A DNA stretch of 64,000 nt from JAQVEM01 sp964610315 (GCA_964610315.1 CAZSVM010000004.1:45855-109854); one strand, 5' to 3'; shown: positions 35,735 to 45,150, numbered from the stretch's first letter. The notes: a model not told the origin generated them from the letters alone. Made by a program: numbers and translations.

Positions 35735-36328
35735 TCAGAATCCTTTGTATAAGAGATAACTCTGATAATCAGGGATGCCAAAAGCAACTTTGGCATTAAA
35801 TGAAGCAATATGGACAAAGCCTTTTTTCTTATGGAAATTCAATGAAGCTTTATTTTGAGGTTTATTAACCACCCATGAGAACAAATTACTTATTTTGGTT
35901 CTCTCCAAGTAGTCTGACAAATTATTAAATAACTGACTGCCTATTCCTTTTCGCAGATAGTTATTGTCAACCATAATACCACCTACCTCTAAACCTATTT
36001 GGTGTTCAAAATCACTTCTAAGGTGATTATTATCTAACCAGACCAGTTTGCCATCCTGAAATAGACTTGTATCTCTATCTCTGTCTTTCTCTATCCTATT
36101 TCCTCTTATAAAACCAATAACCTTATTATCAATCATCGCGCATTGGGAAAACAGGGCCTTAAGCAAAGATTCAAGTTCAGGCGGTTTTCCCATCATAAAT
36201 CCTCTATTCTTAATAATCTCTCGATAGTCTTCATCACTAACTTTTTTTAAATCAATCGAATACTGAGAAAAAAGCCTTAAATAATCCTCATAATCAGTTT
36301 TGACAAAGTTTCTAAATTTAATATCCAT
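35735..36328 (-). CDS. GNAT family N-acetyltransferase
   Basis: From ATG 36328 the product has 197 residues and begins MDIKFRNFVKTDYEDYLRLF, a standard GNAT opening strand and helix. A 29-residue N-terminal extension is possible but looks like non-coding AT-rich sequence. The acetyl-CoA site is in VGGIMVDNNYLRKGIGSQLF (R/Q-x-x-G-x-G/S type), followed by FSWVVNKPQNKASLNFHKKKGF. The substrate is unknown. The gene stands alone on the minus strand between the trp operon and the toxin-antitoxin pair. Confidence 0.78.
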   Translation of the reverse strand: MDIKFRNFVKTDYEDYLRLFSQYSIDLKKVSDEDYREIIKNRGFMMGKPPELESLLKALFSQCAMIDNKVIGFIRGNRIEKDRDRDTSLFQDGKLVWLDNNHLRSDFEHQIGLEVGGIMVDNNYLRKGIGSQLFNNLSDYLERTKISNLFSWVVNKPQNKASLNFHKKKGFVHIASFNAKVAFGIPDYQSYLLYKGF

Positions 36329-36485
36329 ACTCAAATTAATTTTTCTCTTTTGATTAATTAATATATGGGTAAGGTATTTTCTATAAATTTTATAATAGGT
36401 AATAATACATAGCAATAAATATCTTTATTAACTACTTGAAAAAATTAAAAATAGTTTATATTATTGATATATAAAGATGTGGATT

Positions 36486-36511
36486 ATAATAGCTATAATG
36501 ATAGCTATTAT
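36486..36511. promoter_or_regulatory. Operator palindrome of the MazF-type toxin-antitoxin operon
   Basis: The 11-bp arms ATAATAGCTAT and ATAGCTATTAT are perfect inverted repeats with a 4-bp spacer. The palindrome lies directly before the GGAGGG ribosome site of the antitoxin. RHH antitoxins bind such repeats to repress their own operon. Confidence 0.65.
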
Positions 36512-36521
36512 TGGAGGGATA

Positions 36522-36755
36522 TTGAAGACAATTCAAATGACTTTGGATGAAGATTTAATAGAGGAGATAGATAAAATAATTAGAAAACTGGGGATCAGCC
36601 GGTCTGCTTTTGCGCGGAGCGCGTTTAGGGCTGCTATTGATGAAATTATAGAAAAGAAGATGGAAATTAAACATCAACAGGGCTATATTAAAGAACCAGT
36701 CAAGCGGGGAGAATTCAGCGACTGGGAATCGGAACAGGTTTGGGTTGAGGAATGA
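36522..36755 (+). CDS. Ribbon-helix-helix antitoxin of a MazF-type module
   Basis: From TTG 36522 (GGAGGG at 36513-36518) the 77-residue product starts MKTIQMTLDEDLIEEIDKI, a beta strand followed by IRKLGISRSAFARSAFRAAI, the two helices of an RHH dimer. The longer frame from 36477 would translate the operator palindrome, so I rejected it. The C-terminal half is acidic (SDWESEQVWVEE) and would wrap the toxin. The stop overlaps the toxin start as ATGA, so both are made together. Confidence 0.82.
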   Translation: MKTIQMTLDEDLIEEIDKIIRKLGISRSAFARSAFRAAIDEIIEKKMEIKHQQGYIKEPVKRGEFSDWESEQVWVEE

Positions 36756-37084
36756 AACGGGGAGAAGTTAGGTGGTATAGATTTGGCAGTCCTGATAAAA
36801 AACGCCCGGTGGTAATTCTTACTAGAAATTCAATAATAGAATTTCTGGGAGAAATTACCATAGCTCCTATTACTTCCGTTATCAGGAATATACCTTCTGA
36901 AGTTTTTTTAAGTATGAATGATGGGATGCCGAAAGATTGTGCCGTCAATCTGGACCATATTCAAACTGTCTCCAAAAAAAAGATTGGGCCTTTAATTACG
37001 GCATTAAGTGAAAAAAAAATGTCAGAGTTACATTCAGCAATTCTTTTTGCGTTAGGGTTTAAAATTAAATATAAAGGCATATAA
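36752..37084 (+). CDS. mazF: MazF/PemK-type endoribonuclease toxin
   Basis: The 110-residue protein has the MazF opening MKRGEVRWYRF then KKRPVVILTRNS, the middle strand EITIAPITSVIRNIPSEVFL, and NLDHIQTVSKKKIG, with Arg and Ser/Thr residues at the usual catalytic positions. MazF cuts single-stranded RNA at short sequence motifs and is held inactive by the antitoxin. It overlaps the antitoxin by 4 bp. Length and motif order are complete, so it is probably functional. Confidence 0.87.
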   Translation: MKRGEVRWYRFGSPDKKRPVVILTRNSIIEFLGEITIAPITSVIRNIPSEVFLSMNDGMPKDCAVNLDHIQTVSKKKIGPLITALSEKKMSELHSAILFALGFKIKYKGI

Positions 37085-37110
37085 ATCTAAAGTCCGTTTA
37101 AATAAAAGCT

Positions 37111-38016
37111 ATGTTAGATTTTAATAAAAGCGTAAAAAATGAAGATTTAGCCATAAGTATCAGCATTGTTTCCTACAACAGCTTGGATTTTCTGAGGGAA
37201 TGTCTTGATTCTATATTAAAAAATCCCCCCAAATCCAAATACGAAATTATAGTTACCGATAATGCTTCTACCGATGGAACCGCCCAATTTTTAAAAACAA
37301 ATTATCCGCAGGTAACCCTGATTTCCAACACCAGGAACATAGGATTTGCCGCTGCTAATAATAAGGCCATAGAAGGATCCCGTTCGAAGTATGTGCTTCT
37401 AATTAACAGTGACTGTATAGTTTATGAAAAGTCGCTGGACAATCTGATTGATTTCATGGAGAGAAATCCCGGAGCAGGAATAGCCGGACCCAAAATAACC
37501 AATAGTGACGGTACCGTTCAATTATCCTGCAGGAGATTTCCTTCTCTACTGAATGCCACTGCCCATACCATACTGGGGGATATTTTTCCAGGTAATCCTT
37601 TTTCAAAAAAGTACAAACTTGCTGATATCCATAGAGATAATTCTTTAAAGGTAGATTGGGTTTCGGGATCCTGCATGATTATAAGGAAGAGAGCTCTGGA
37701 AGATACCGGGTTTCTCGACGAAAGGTATTTTATGTATGTGGAGGATGTTGATATCTGTTACCGGATGTGGCAAAAGGACTGGGTGGTATATTACTGCCCG
37801 CAGGCTGAAGTAATGCACCATATTGCCGGAAGTGCAGGGAGCGGCAGATTGGGTAGAATCAGATCCAGTTTCAGGATGCAGAAAAGCGTATTTTATTTTT
37901 TCCGGAAAAACTATGGAAAAAGCTGGAAAGTTATTTTAATTCCATTTCTAATATTAATTCTGGGATTGAGACTATTCCTGGCAGTAATAAAAAGTCTTTT
38001 TTCCGGCAGGCATTAA
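37111..38016 (+). CDS. GT2 glycosyltransferase, rhamnosyltransferase (WbbL)-like
   Basis: The 301-residue protein shows ISIVSYNSLDFLRECL, VTDNASTDGTAQFLK, IGFAAANNKAI and LLINSDCIVYE. WVSGSCMIIRKRALEDTGFLD and MYVEDVDICYRMWQKDW then complete the WbbL-type pattern. The C-terminus ends in a hydrophobic helix. It sits right before the GDP-sugar genes, as wbbL precedes rmlD/manB in Mycobacterium (from memory). Its donor could be GDP-D-rhamnose made by the next genes, though this is inferred. Confidence 0.84.
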   Translation: MLDFNKSVKNEDLAISISIVSYNSLDFLRECLDSILKNPPKSKYEIIVTDNASTDGTAQFLKTNYPQVTLISNTRNIGFAAANNKAIEGSRSKYVLLINSDCIVYEKSLDNLIDFMERNPGAGIAGPKITNSDGTVQLSCRRFPSLLNATAHTILGDIFPGNPFSKKYKLADIHRDNSLKVDWVSGSCMIIRKRALEDTGFLDERYFMYVEDVDICYRMWQKDWVVYYCPQAEVMHHIAGSAGSGRLGRIRSSFRMQKSVFYFFRKNYGKSWKVILIPFLILILGLRLFLAVIKSLFSGRH

Positions 38017-38127
38017 TAAAATTCTTAGGACATATTAAAAATGTCCAGTGAATTTTAAGTTTCTTATATTTAGGATTTTATATTAAAATAATCATTAGAT
38101 TTTAAATAAACACAGGAGAACGAATTT

Positions 38128-39090
38128 TTGAAAATTTTAATAACTGGTATTGCAGGATTTGCCGGAAAACATCTCACTTCATATCTGGCTGGTGAAGGCA
38201 AACATAAAATCATAGGGATTGATCTTAGTCTTAAAGATTTTAATCCGGATAATCATGGTCAAAAAATAGAGCTTGAAGAATTGGATTTAACCGACAGGCA
38301 GAAAGTTTTCCATATTATTAAGAAATTTAAACCCCACCAGGTATACCATCTTGCGGCTCAGAGTTCGGTTAGTTATTCGTGGGGAAATCCGGTAGAAACA
38401 TTTAGAATTAATGTTTTTGGAGGAATAAATATTCTGGAAGGCCTTAAGGCTTTTTGTCCCCGCTGCAGAGTTCTTATGGTATGTACTGCCGAGGAATACG
38501 GCGAAACTGAAGGTGAAGATAAGGCCATTAATGAAAATTTTAAGATTTATCCTCAGAATCCATATGCTATCAGTAAATCGGCTCTGGATTTTTTTACCTC
38601 TGTTTATTATAAAGCTTACCAGCTTCCGGTGTTTATAAGCAGATCATTTAACCACATCGGGCCCGGCCAATCGGAAAGATTTGTGGCTTCCGATTTTGCC
38701 AGACAGGTAGCCCTGATAGAGAAAGGAAGTCAGGATCCGGTAATAATGGTGGGAAATATTGAGTGCTTCAGAGACTTCTTGGATGTAAGGGATGCGGTAA
38801 GAGCATATAATTACATTATAAACAAGGGAAGTGAAGGCCAGGTTTATAATGTTTGTTCAGGGGAAAAAAGGAAAATATCGGATTTGCTGGATATACTGAT
38901 ATCCCTGAGTAAAAGGCGGGATGTTAAAGTAAAGGTTGACCGGAGCAAATTCAGGGCAATTGATGTCAAAATAATATACGGGGATAATAGCAAATTAAAA
39001 GCTCATACAGGCTGGACTCCCCAATATTCTGTCGAAGAATCACTCCGGGATACACTTAATTACTGGAAGCAAAAAATTTGTCAAATTTAG
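38128..39090 (+). CDS. rmd: GDP-4-dehydro-6-deoxy-D-mannose reductase (RMD-like SDR)
   Basis: The 320-residue extended SDR has the NAD(P) motif TGIAGFAGKHL, HLAAQSSVSYSW, the TAEEYGE loop and the catalytic YAISK (from NPYAISKSALDF). The family hallmark FNHIGPGQS follows. It would reduce the 4-keto intermediate produced by the gmd gene 1.2 kb downstream to GDP-D-rhamnose. TTG 38128 follows AGGAGAACG. A 4,6-dehydratase or epimerase of another sugar is less likely, given FNHIGPGQ and gmd nearby. Confidence 0.78.
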   Translation: MKILITGIAGFAGKHLTSYLAGEGKHKIIGIDLSLKDFNPDNHGQKIELEELDLTDRQKVFHIIKKFKPHQVYHLAAQSSVSYSWGNPVETFRINVFGGINILEGLKAFCPRCRVLMVCTAEEYGETEGEDKAINENFKIYPQNPYAISKSALDFFTSVYYKAYQLPVFISRSFNHIGPGQSERFVASDFARQVALIEKGSQDPVIMVGNIECFRDFLDVRDAVRAYNYIINKGSEGQVYNVCSGEKRKISDLLDILISLSKRRDVKVKVDRSKFRAIDVKIIYGDNSKLKAHTGWTPQYSVEESLRDTLNYWKQKICQI

Positions 39091-39113
39091 ATGGAGAGTG
39101 AAAAGGAGATAAA

Positions 39114-40229
39114 TTGAAAGCAGTAATACTGGTAGGCGGGGAAGGAACAAGATTACACCCCATTACTTATTTAAATCCAAAACCTATGCTTCCGCTTGTA
39201 AACAAACCATTCATGGAAAATTTTATTTTATGGCTTAAATCTCATAAGATAAGAAATATAATTTTTTCTACCGGCTACCTCCCCAAAATTTTTAAGAATT
39301 ATTTTGGGGATGGCAGCAGATTTGGGGTGAAGTTAACCTATGTTGAAGAAAAAGAACCGCTGGATACCTGTGGGGGAGTAAAAAATGTGGAAGAATATTT
39401 AGATGGCCATAGTTTTTTGGTATTTAACGGTGATATTCTTTCTTCACTTAATTTGACCGATATGATAGCTTACCATAAGAAAAAAAAGGCGGATATAACC
39501 ATATCCCTGACCGCCGTTGAAGATCCCAGCTCTTATGGTCTGGTACCTATCGATGAGGAAGGTAAAGTTATACAGTTTCTGGAGAAACCGGATCAGGATG
39601 AAATCGTCACTAATCTGATTAATGCCGGAGTATATATTATAGAGCCGCATGTAATGGAACTGGTGCCCAAAGGTGAAAGGTATTCCTTCGAAAGAGAGCT
39701 TTTTCCGGGGGCTCTGGAGAAAGGGTATAGAGTTTTTGGCTATGTTTCTAACTCTTACTGGCTGGATGTGGGGACACCCCGGAAATATCTGACCGCTCAC
39801 TTTGATGTTTTATATAAGAAGCTGGATTTTAAATTTCCCTATAAAGAAGTGATGGAAAATATATACATAGGAAAAAATGCAAAATATTCAAAAAATAATT
39901 TTGTTTCGGGACCGGTAGTTATCGGCGAAAAAACGAAAATAGGGAAAAATGTTAAAATAATGCCCCTTACCGTAATCGGGGACAATTGTATTATATCGGC
40001 AGGAACGGAAATATCCGAAAGTGTGGTTTTCAATCATTGTAAAATTGGAAAAAAATGCCTTATAAAAAGAGCAATAATTTCCAATAATGTAAATATTGGT
40101 GATAATGTAATTATCGAAGACTATTCCATAGTGGGTGATAACAGCAGGGTAGAAGAAAACAATATATTGAAAAACGGAATCAAGGTTGGTATAAATTCCA
40201 ATATTGCCACAGGACAAATTACTTTTTAA
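39114..40229 (+). CDS. NDP-sugar pyrophosphorylase with hexapeptide C-terminus, probably mannose-1-phosphate guanylyltransferase
   Basis: The N-terminal nucleotidyltransferase has the signature LVGGEGTRLHPITYLNPKPM with NKPFMEN, then NGDILSSLNLTDM as the metal site and FLEKPD. From about residue 255 come left-handed beta-helix turns (IGEKTKIGKNVKIMP, IGDNCIISAGTEIS). This layout is shared by actinobacterial GDP-mannose pyrophosphorylases. It makes GDP-mannose for the adjacent gmd. A second, related enzyme lies at 46262. TTG 39114 follows AAGGAG. Confidence 0.78.
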   Translation: MKAVILVGGEGTRLHPITYLNPKPMLPLVNKPFMENFILWLKSHKIRNIIFSTGYLPKIFKNYFGDGSRFGVKLTYVEEKEPLDTCGGVKNVEEYLDGHSFLVFNGDILSSLNLTDMIAYHKKKKADITISLTAVEDPSSYGLVPIDEEGKVIQFLEKPDQDEIVTNLINAGVYIIEPHVMELVPKGERYSFERELFPGALEKGYRVFGYVSNSYWLDVGTPRKYLTAHFDVLYKKLDFKFPYKEVMENIYIGKNAKYSKNNFVSGPVVIGEKTKIGKNVKIMPLTVIGDNCIISAGTEISESVVFNHCKIGKKCLIKRAIISNNVNIGDNVIIEDYSIVGDNSRVEENNILKNGIKVGINSNIATGQITF

Positions 40230-40274
40230 ATAAGGAATTGACTGATAAAATTTTTTAAATTGGGAGGAGAAATA

Positions 40275-41240
40275 ATGGTAAAAGCACTAATAACCGGAGT
40301 TACCGGCCAGGATGGATCTTATCTGGCTGAGTTTTTACTGGATAAAGGTTATGAAGTTTACGGGATGATAAGGCGTTCCTCGGTGGAGAATTTTGATAGG
40401 ATAGAACATATAAGAGACAGATTGAAATTTATACAGGCGGATCTGCTTGATCAATTATCCATAATAGATGCCATAAAAGAATCGCAGCCCGACGAAATAT
40501 ATAATCTGGGTGCAATGTCATTCGTACCTACATCATGGAAACAGCCGGTACTAACCGGGGAATTCACGGGGCTGGGAGTGACCAGAATGCTGGAAGCGGT
40601 AAGGCACATGAATAAAGATATAAAATTTTACCAGGCTTCCAGTTCGGAAATGTTTGGAAAGGCCAGGGAAATTCCTCAGAATGAAAAGACGCCTTTTTAC
40701 CCCCGCAGTCCTTATGGAGTAGCCAAAGTTTACGGCCATTATATGACTGTAAATTATCGCGAAAGCTATGATATGTTTACCTGCAGCGGTATACTTTTCA
40801 ACCACGAATCACCCAAACGTGGTCTTGAGTTTGTTACCAAGAAAGTTACTTACGGAGCGGCTAAGATAAAATTAGGATTGGCTAAAAACCTCCTTCTGGG
40901 TAATCTTGATGCCAAAAGAGATTGGGGGTATGCCAGGGATTATATAGAGGCAATGTGGCTCATGCTTCAGCAGGGTAAACCTGAGGATTATGTTATCGGT
41001 ACCGGGAAAGCACATTCGGTTAGAGAATGGGTTCAACTTTCTTTCCAGTGCCTTGATCTTGACTGGGAGAAGTATGTAAAAGTTGATGAGAGATTTATTC
41101 GGCCGGCCGATGTGGATCTTCTAGTAGGAGACTCAACAAAAGCTAGAGAAAAGCTGGGCTGGAGACCAAGAACCGGATTCAAACAATTGATAAAGATTAT
41201 GGTGGAATATGATTACAATAATTTAAAAAAGCAAATTTAA
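40275..41240 (+). CDS. gmd: GDP-mannose 4,6-dehydratase
   Basis: From ATG 40275 (GGAGGAG just upstream) the 321-residue protein starts MVKALITGVTGQDGSYL, the classic gmd opening. MIRRSSVENFDRI, YNLGAMSFVPTSWKQP, ASSSEMFGKA with catalytic Ser/Glu, PRSPYGVAKVYGH with Tyr and Lys, and FNHESPKRGLEFVTKK follow. It converts GDP-mannose to the 4-keto-6-deoxy product. I rejected a TTG 15 bp earlier because it lacks a ribosome site. Confidence 0.94.
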   Translation: MVKALITGVTGQDGSYLAEFLLDKGYEVYGMIRRSSVENFDRIEHIRDRLKFIQADLLDQLSIIDAIKESQPDEIYNLGAMSFVPTSWKQPVLTGEFTGLGVTRMLEAVRHMNKDIKFYQASSSEMFGKAREIPQNEKTPFYPRSPYGVAKVYGHYMTVNYRESYDMFTCSGILFNHESPKRGLEFVTKKVTYGAAKIKLGLAKNLLLGNLDAKRDWGYARDYIEAMWLMLQQGKPEDYVIGTGKAHSVREWVQLSFQCLDLDWEKYVKVDERFIRPADVDLLVGDSTKAREKLGWRPRTGFKQLIKIMVEYDYNNLKKQI

Positions 41241-41268
41241 AAAATAAATTACAAGAAAGTTAGATAAG

Positions 41269-42714
41269 ATGAAAGAAATAACTATAAAGTTCGGAACCGA
41301 TGGCTGGAGAGGCGTGATAGCTGACCAGTTTACTTTCAGAGGAGTAAAAATTGTTTCCCAGGGGGTCAGCAACTATCTTAAAAAAAAGGCAGGCGGAGGT
41401 AAAAAACCCTGTGTGGTAGTGGGATATGATACCAGATTCCTTTCTGATAAATTTGCTCAGGCAGCAGCGGAAATTTTTATGCTGAACAATATAACTGCCT
41501 ATTTTTCTGACCGGATTATCCCAACCCCGGTGCTGTCTTATGCCGTAGTTGAGAGGAAAGCCGATCTTGGAATTATGATAACTGCCAGCCATAATCCCTA
41601 TTACTACAATGGTTATAAAATCAAGGGTTCTTTTGGCGGATCGGCTGCAATGGACATAATAGGAGAAGTGGAAAAAGAAGTGAATGAAGTATTGGGAAAT
41701 ACCGCAAAATATGAGGAATTTTTAAGTTTTGAGAGTGAACATGAAGATAATATCGATAAAGTGGATTTTTTATCCAGCTACCGGGATAATATTTTAAGTG
41801 AGGTAAATAGAGATATTATAAAGGGTTTTAACTTTGGTTTGCTGCTGGAACCGATGTACGGTACCACTCAGGGTATTTATAAAAATATCCTTGAAATGTT
41901 CAATCCCCCAAATCTTACCGAAATACATTCGATTCTAAATCCCGGTTTCGGGGGTATAAACCCCGAGCCCATTGGAAATAATCTGGATGAAGCCAGAGAG
42001 GTTCTTAAGGATAAAGGATGCAAAATGGCTATTTGCATTGACGGCGACGGCGACAGAATTGCCGCTCTGGGGGAAAATGGTAATTATATCAGTTCTCATC
42101 ATATGTATGCCATAGTTTTGTGGTATCTGGCCCATGTAAAGAAAATGAAGGGCAAAGTAGTAAAATCCATAAATCTTTCATCGGTAATAGATAAAATATG
42201 CACCAAATATAATCTGGAGCTTATCAATACTCCGGTAGGATTTAAATATATTGCAGAGGAGATACTAAAAGGCGGAGTTATTATGGGCGGAGAGGAAAGC
42301 GGAGGCCTGTGGGCAGGAGGAATCTTGCCGGAAAGGGACGGAATGTTAATGGGCTTGAGGCTTTTGGAAATAGTATGCAGTCTGGGTATGACCGTGAACC
42401 AGATTCTTGATAAGATTTACAATGAGTTTGGATATTTTGTTTTCAAAAGAATAGATTATAAAATCGATCTGCAGGAAAAAGAAAACCTGAAATCTATTCT
42501 GGAAAGGGGCATTCCTGAAATATTAAAGAATGCCGGTACCGAAAAAGTGATTACCCTTGACGGTTATAAGTATATTATGAAAGACGGAAGCTGGGTGATG
42601 ATAAGACCGTCGGGAACCGAAGCAGTGGTAAGGATATATACGGAAGGTGAAAGTGAAGAAAAAGTAAATCATCTTCAGGAACTGGGTAAAAAAGTTATGA
42701 GCGGTGCTTTTTAA
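41269..42714 (+). CDS. Phosphomannomutase/phosphoglucomutase
   Basis: The 481-residue alpha-D-phosphohexomutase shows FGTDGWRGVI at the start. The phosphoserine loop is MITASHNPYYYNGYKIKG, the metal loop IDGDGDRIA, the sugar-binding loop GGEESGGLWAGG and the phosphate-binding loop RPSGTEAVVRIYTE. It interconverts mannose-6-phosphate and mannose-1-phosphate, or the glucose forms, feeding the guanylyltransferase. Substrate preference cannot be read directly. The GDP-sugar neighbours favour mannose. Confidence 0.87.
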   Translation: MKEITIKFGTDGWRGVIADQFTFRGVKIVSQGVSNYLKKKAGGGKKPCVVVGYDTRFLSDKFAQAAAEIFMLNNITAYFSDRIIPTPVLSYAVVERKADLGIMITASHNPYYYNGYKIKGSFGGSAAMDIIGEVEKEVNEVLGNTAKYEEFLSFESEHEDNIDKVDFLSSYRDNILSEVNRDIIKGFNFGLLLEPMYGTTQGIYKNILEMFNPPNLTEIHSILNPGFGGINPEPIGNNLDEAREVLKDKGCKMAICIDGDGDRIAALGENGNYISSHHMYAIVLWYLAHVKKMKGKVVKSINLSSVIDKICTKYNLELINTPVGFKYIAEEILKGGVIMGGEESGGLWAGGILPERDGMLMGLRLLEIVCSLGMTVNQILDKIYNEFGYFVFKRIDYKIDLQEKENLKSILERGIPEILKNAGTEKVITLDGYKYIMKDGSWVMIRPSGTEAVVRIYTEGESEEKVNHLQELGKKVMSGAF

Positions 42715-42780
42715 AAAGAAAAAATTTACCATAAAAACATAAAAAATATTTAGGAAGTTAAGAAAAGAGAGAGGATTTTT

Positions 42781-43854
42781 ATGAAGAGTGTTTTGGATGA
42801 CCTGCAGAAGATTAAAGAAATAGATAAAGAAGGAATGCTGGAAGTTGAGGAAGGATTTTACCGGCAGCTGGTGAGTGCAAGAGAAATTGCGGCTGGTGCT
42901 GATTTAGGAAAAATAAAAGAAAGAGATTTTAAAGGTGTTGCTTTTTTAGGTATGGGGGGTTCCGGATTTACCGGGGATATTATTAAAGCTTTGATAGAAG
43001 ATGATATTAATATACCGGTGGAGGTTGTAAAAGGATATAATCTTCCTTCCTTTATAAGAAAAGGGTGGTTGGTAGTTTCTGTGAGTTATTCCGGAAATAC
43101 CGAAGAAACAATATCTGCAACCAATCAGGCATTGGAACGGGAATGTGAAATTATTATGGTCTGCTCCGGCGGTGAACTGGAAAAAATTGGTGAGAGTAAT
43201 GAAAAAACTATAATAAAAATACCACCGGGAATGCAGCCCAGAGGTGCAATCGGTTATTTATTTTTCCCTGCTTATCTTACCCTGGATTCTCTTGGTATAA
43301 GCAATGTATCTGACAGTGACATAGAAGAAGCCTTAAGTCTGGTAAAAGAAAAAGCGGAGCTCTTTAGTAGAGAAGTTGAAAGCGATAAGAATCCTGCCAA
43401 GAAACTGGCTCTGGAAATTTCGGATAATCTTCCTATCGTATATGGAACAGAGGGATTGTTGAGCGCCCTTGCCTACAGATTAAAATGCGAGCTAAACGAA
43501 AATTCAAAGACTCCCTGCTGGTGGAATGAATTTTCGGAACTGAACCATAATGAAACCGTAGGCTGGCAAAGATTAAAAGAAATTACCGGAAAATTTGTAT
43601 TGCTGGTTTTAAGAGAGAAAGATGAAGGAATAAGAATAAAGACACGTATCCGGGTGACTTTGGATTTAATTAAGGAAAATATTAACAGAATAATAGAGAT
43701 ACCGGTGGAAGGAAAATCAAAACTGGCCAGGGCATTATCCACTATGTACCTTGGAGATATAGCCAGTGTATATCTGGCGCTTCTCTCTGGAATTAATCCC
43801 GGTCCGGTAGAAAAAATAGAGTCGCTAAAAGTTGAACTTAAAAAGTTAAAATAA
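42781..43854 (+). CDS. Bifunctional phosphoglucose/phosphomannose isomerase (SIS domains)
   Basis: The 357-residue protein has two SIS domains: FLGMGGSGFTGDIIKAL and VSYSGNTEETISATNQAL in the first, IVYGTEGLLSALAYRLKCELNEN in the second, and the conserved ELNHNETVGWQ loop. It interconverts fructose-6-phosphate with glucose-6-phosphate and mannose-6-phosphate. From memory, this gene sits between phosphomannomutase and ahcY in Actinomycetota, as here. It opens the route from central metabolism to GDP-rhamnose in this cluster. Confidence 0.85.
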   Translation: MKSVLDDLQKIKEIDKEGMLEVEEGFYRQLVSAREIAAGADLGKIKERDFKGVAFLGMGGSGFTGDIIKALIEDDINIPVEVVKGYNLPSFIRKGWLVVSVSYSGNTEETISATNQALERECEIIMVCSGGELEKIGESNEKTIIKIPPGMQPRGAIGYLFFPAYLTLDSLGISNVSDSDIEEALSLVKEKAELFSREVESDKNPAKKLALEISDNLPIVYGTEGLLSALAYRLKCELNENSKTPCWWNEFSELNHNETVGWQRLKEITGKFVLLVLREKDEGIRIKTRIRVTLDLIKENINRIIEIPVEGKSKLARALSTMYLGDIASVYLALLSGINPGPVEKIESLKVELKKLK

Positions 43855-43893
43855 AATTAGGCTATATAAAAAGGCCTGGAAAGGAAAACTTTG

Positions 43894-45150
43894 ATGGATT
43901 TTGATGTAAAAGATATTGGCTTAGCCAAGGAAGGCAGAGATAAAATAGAATGGTCGGCCATAGAGATGCCGGTATTAGCGGGAATAAGAAAAGAATTTTC
44001 GAAAAAAAAGCCTCTTGCCAATTTAAATCTGGGAGCCTGCCTGCATGTTACTTCCGAGACCGCAAATCTTATGATTACTTTAAAAGAAGGGGGAGCCAGA
44101 GTAGCTTTATGTGCTTCCAATCCTTTAAGTACACAGGATAATGTAGCAGCTTCACTGGTAAAAGATTTCAATATAAAAGTGTTTGCTCTGAAGGGCGAGG
44201 ATAACAAAACCTATTACCGGCATATAAATAACGTTCTGGATACCGGACCCCGGATCACCATGGATGATGGAGCGGATTTGATTTCCACCATTCACAGCCG
44301 CAGGAAAGAGTTACTGGAGGATGTTTATGGCGGTACTGAAGAAACTACCACCGGAGTAATAAGACTTAAGAGCATGGAGAAAAAGGGGGTTCTTTACTAT
44401 CCCATCATTGCTGTAAATGATGCCAAAACAAAACACTTTTTTGATAACCGGTATGGAACCGGCCAGAGTACCATTGATGGGATTTTGAGGGCCACTAATA
44501 TTTTGCTTGCCGGCAAAAAGTTCGTAATAGCCGGTTATGGCTGGTGCGGAAGAGGAGTAGCCGTTAGAGCAAAGGGTATGGGTGCCCTGGTAATCATACT
44601 GGAGGTGGATCCTTTAAGGGCCCTGGAAGCCAAATTAGATGGATTTGAGGTTATGAATTCCCTGGAAGCAGCGAAAGTGGGAGATATTTTCCTGTCGGTT
44701 ACCGGTGATAAAAATGTAATAGGCGAAACAGTTATAAAAAACTGCCGGGATAATGTAATTTTGGCTAATTCGGGGCATTTCGATGCTGAGATTGATCTGA
44801 ATTATCTTAAGGCAAACAGCCGGTCAAAAAGGAAAGTAAGACCCTTCGTGGAGGAATATCTGATGAAAGATGGCAGGAGAATATATGTATTGGCAGAGGG
44901 GAGGCTGGTAAATCTTAGCGCAGCGGAAGGTCATCCGGCCAGTGTTATGGATATGAGTTTTGCCAATCAGGCTTTAAGTGCGGAATATATCTTCAAAAAT
45001 AATAAAAATCTTTCCAAAAAGGTTTATCCGGTTCCCCAGAACATTGATAAAAAAATAGCGGAACTAAAACTGAAGAGTATGGGAGTTAAAATAGACAGAT
45101 TAACCCGGGAACAGGAGGAATATCTTAATTCATGGGAAATGGGAACATAA
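43894..45150 (+). CDS. ahcY: Adenosylhomocysteinase
   Basis: The 418-residue protein (ATG 43894, AAGGA 8 bp upstream) has the family layout: DIGLAKEGRDKIEWSAIEMP, LNLGACLHVTSETANL, ALCASNPLSTQDNVAASL, DDGADLISTIH, GGTEETTTGV and the NAD site FVIAGYGWCGRGVAVRAKG. The C-terminal NSGHFDAEIDLNYL and SAAEGHPASVMDMSF complete it. It splits S-adenosylhomocysteine to homocysteine and adenosine. Its 3' end overlaps mtnA by 19 bp, so the two are coupled. Confidence 0.95.
   Translation: MDFDVKDIGLAKEGRDKIEWSAIEMPVLAGIRKEFSKKKPLANLNLGACLHVTSETANLMITLKEGGARVALCASNPLSTQDNVAASLVKDFNIKVFALKGEDNKTYYRHINNVLDTGPRITMDDGADLISTIHSRRKELLEDVYGGTEETTTGVIRLKSMEKKGVLYYPIIAVNDAKTKHFFDNRYGTGQSTIDGILRATNILLAGKKFVIAGYGWCGRGVAVRAKGMGALVIILEVDPLRALEAKLDGFEVMNSLEAAKVGDIFLSVTGDKNVIGETVIKNCRDNVILANSGHFDAEIDLNYLKANSRSKRKVRPFVEEYLMKDGRRIYVLAEGRLVNLSAAEGHPASVMDMSFANQALSAEYIFKNNKNLSKKVYPVPQNIDKKIAELKLKSMGVKIDRLTREQEEYLNSWEMGT

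Noticed and set aside
36477..36521. Upstream ATG giving the antitoxin a hydrophobic N-terminus
   Set aside because: These codons are the operator palindrome, and a TTG right after GGAGGG gives a normal RHH protein.
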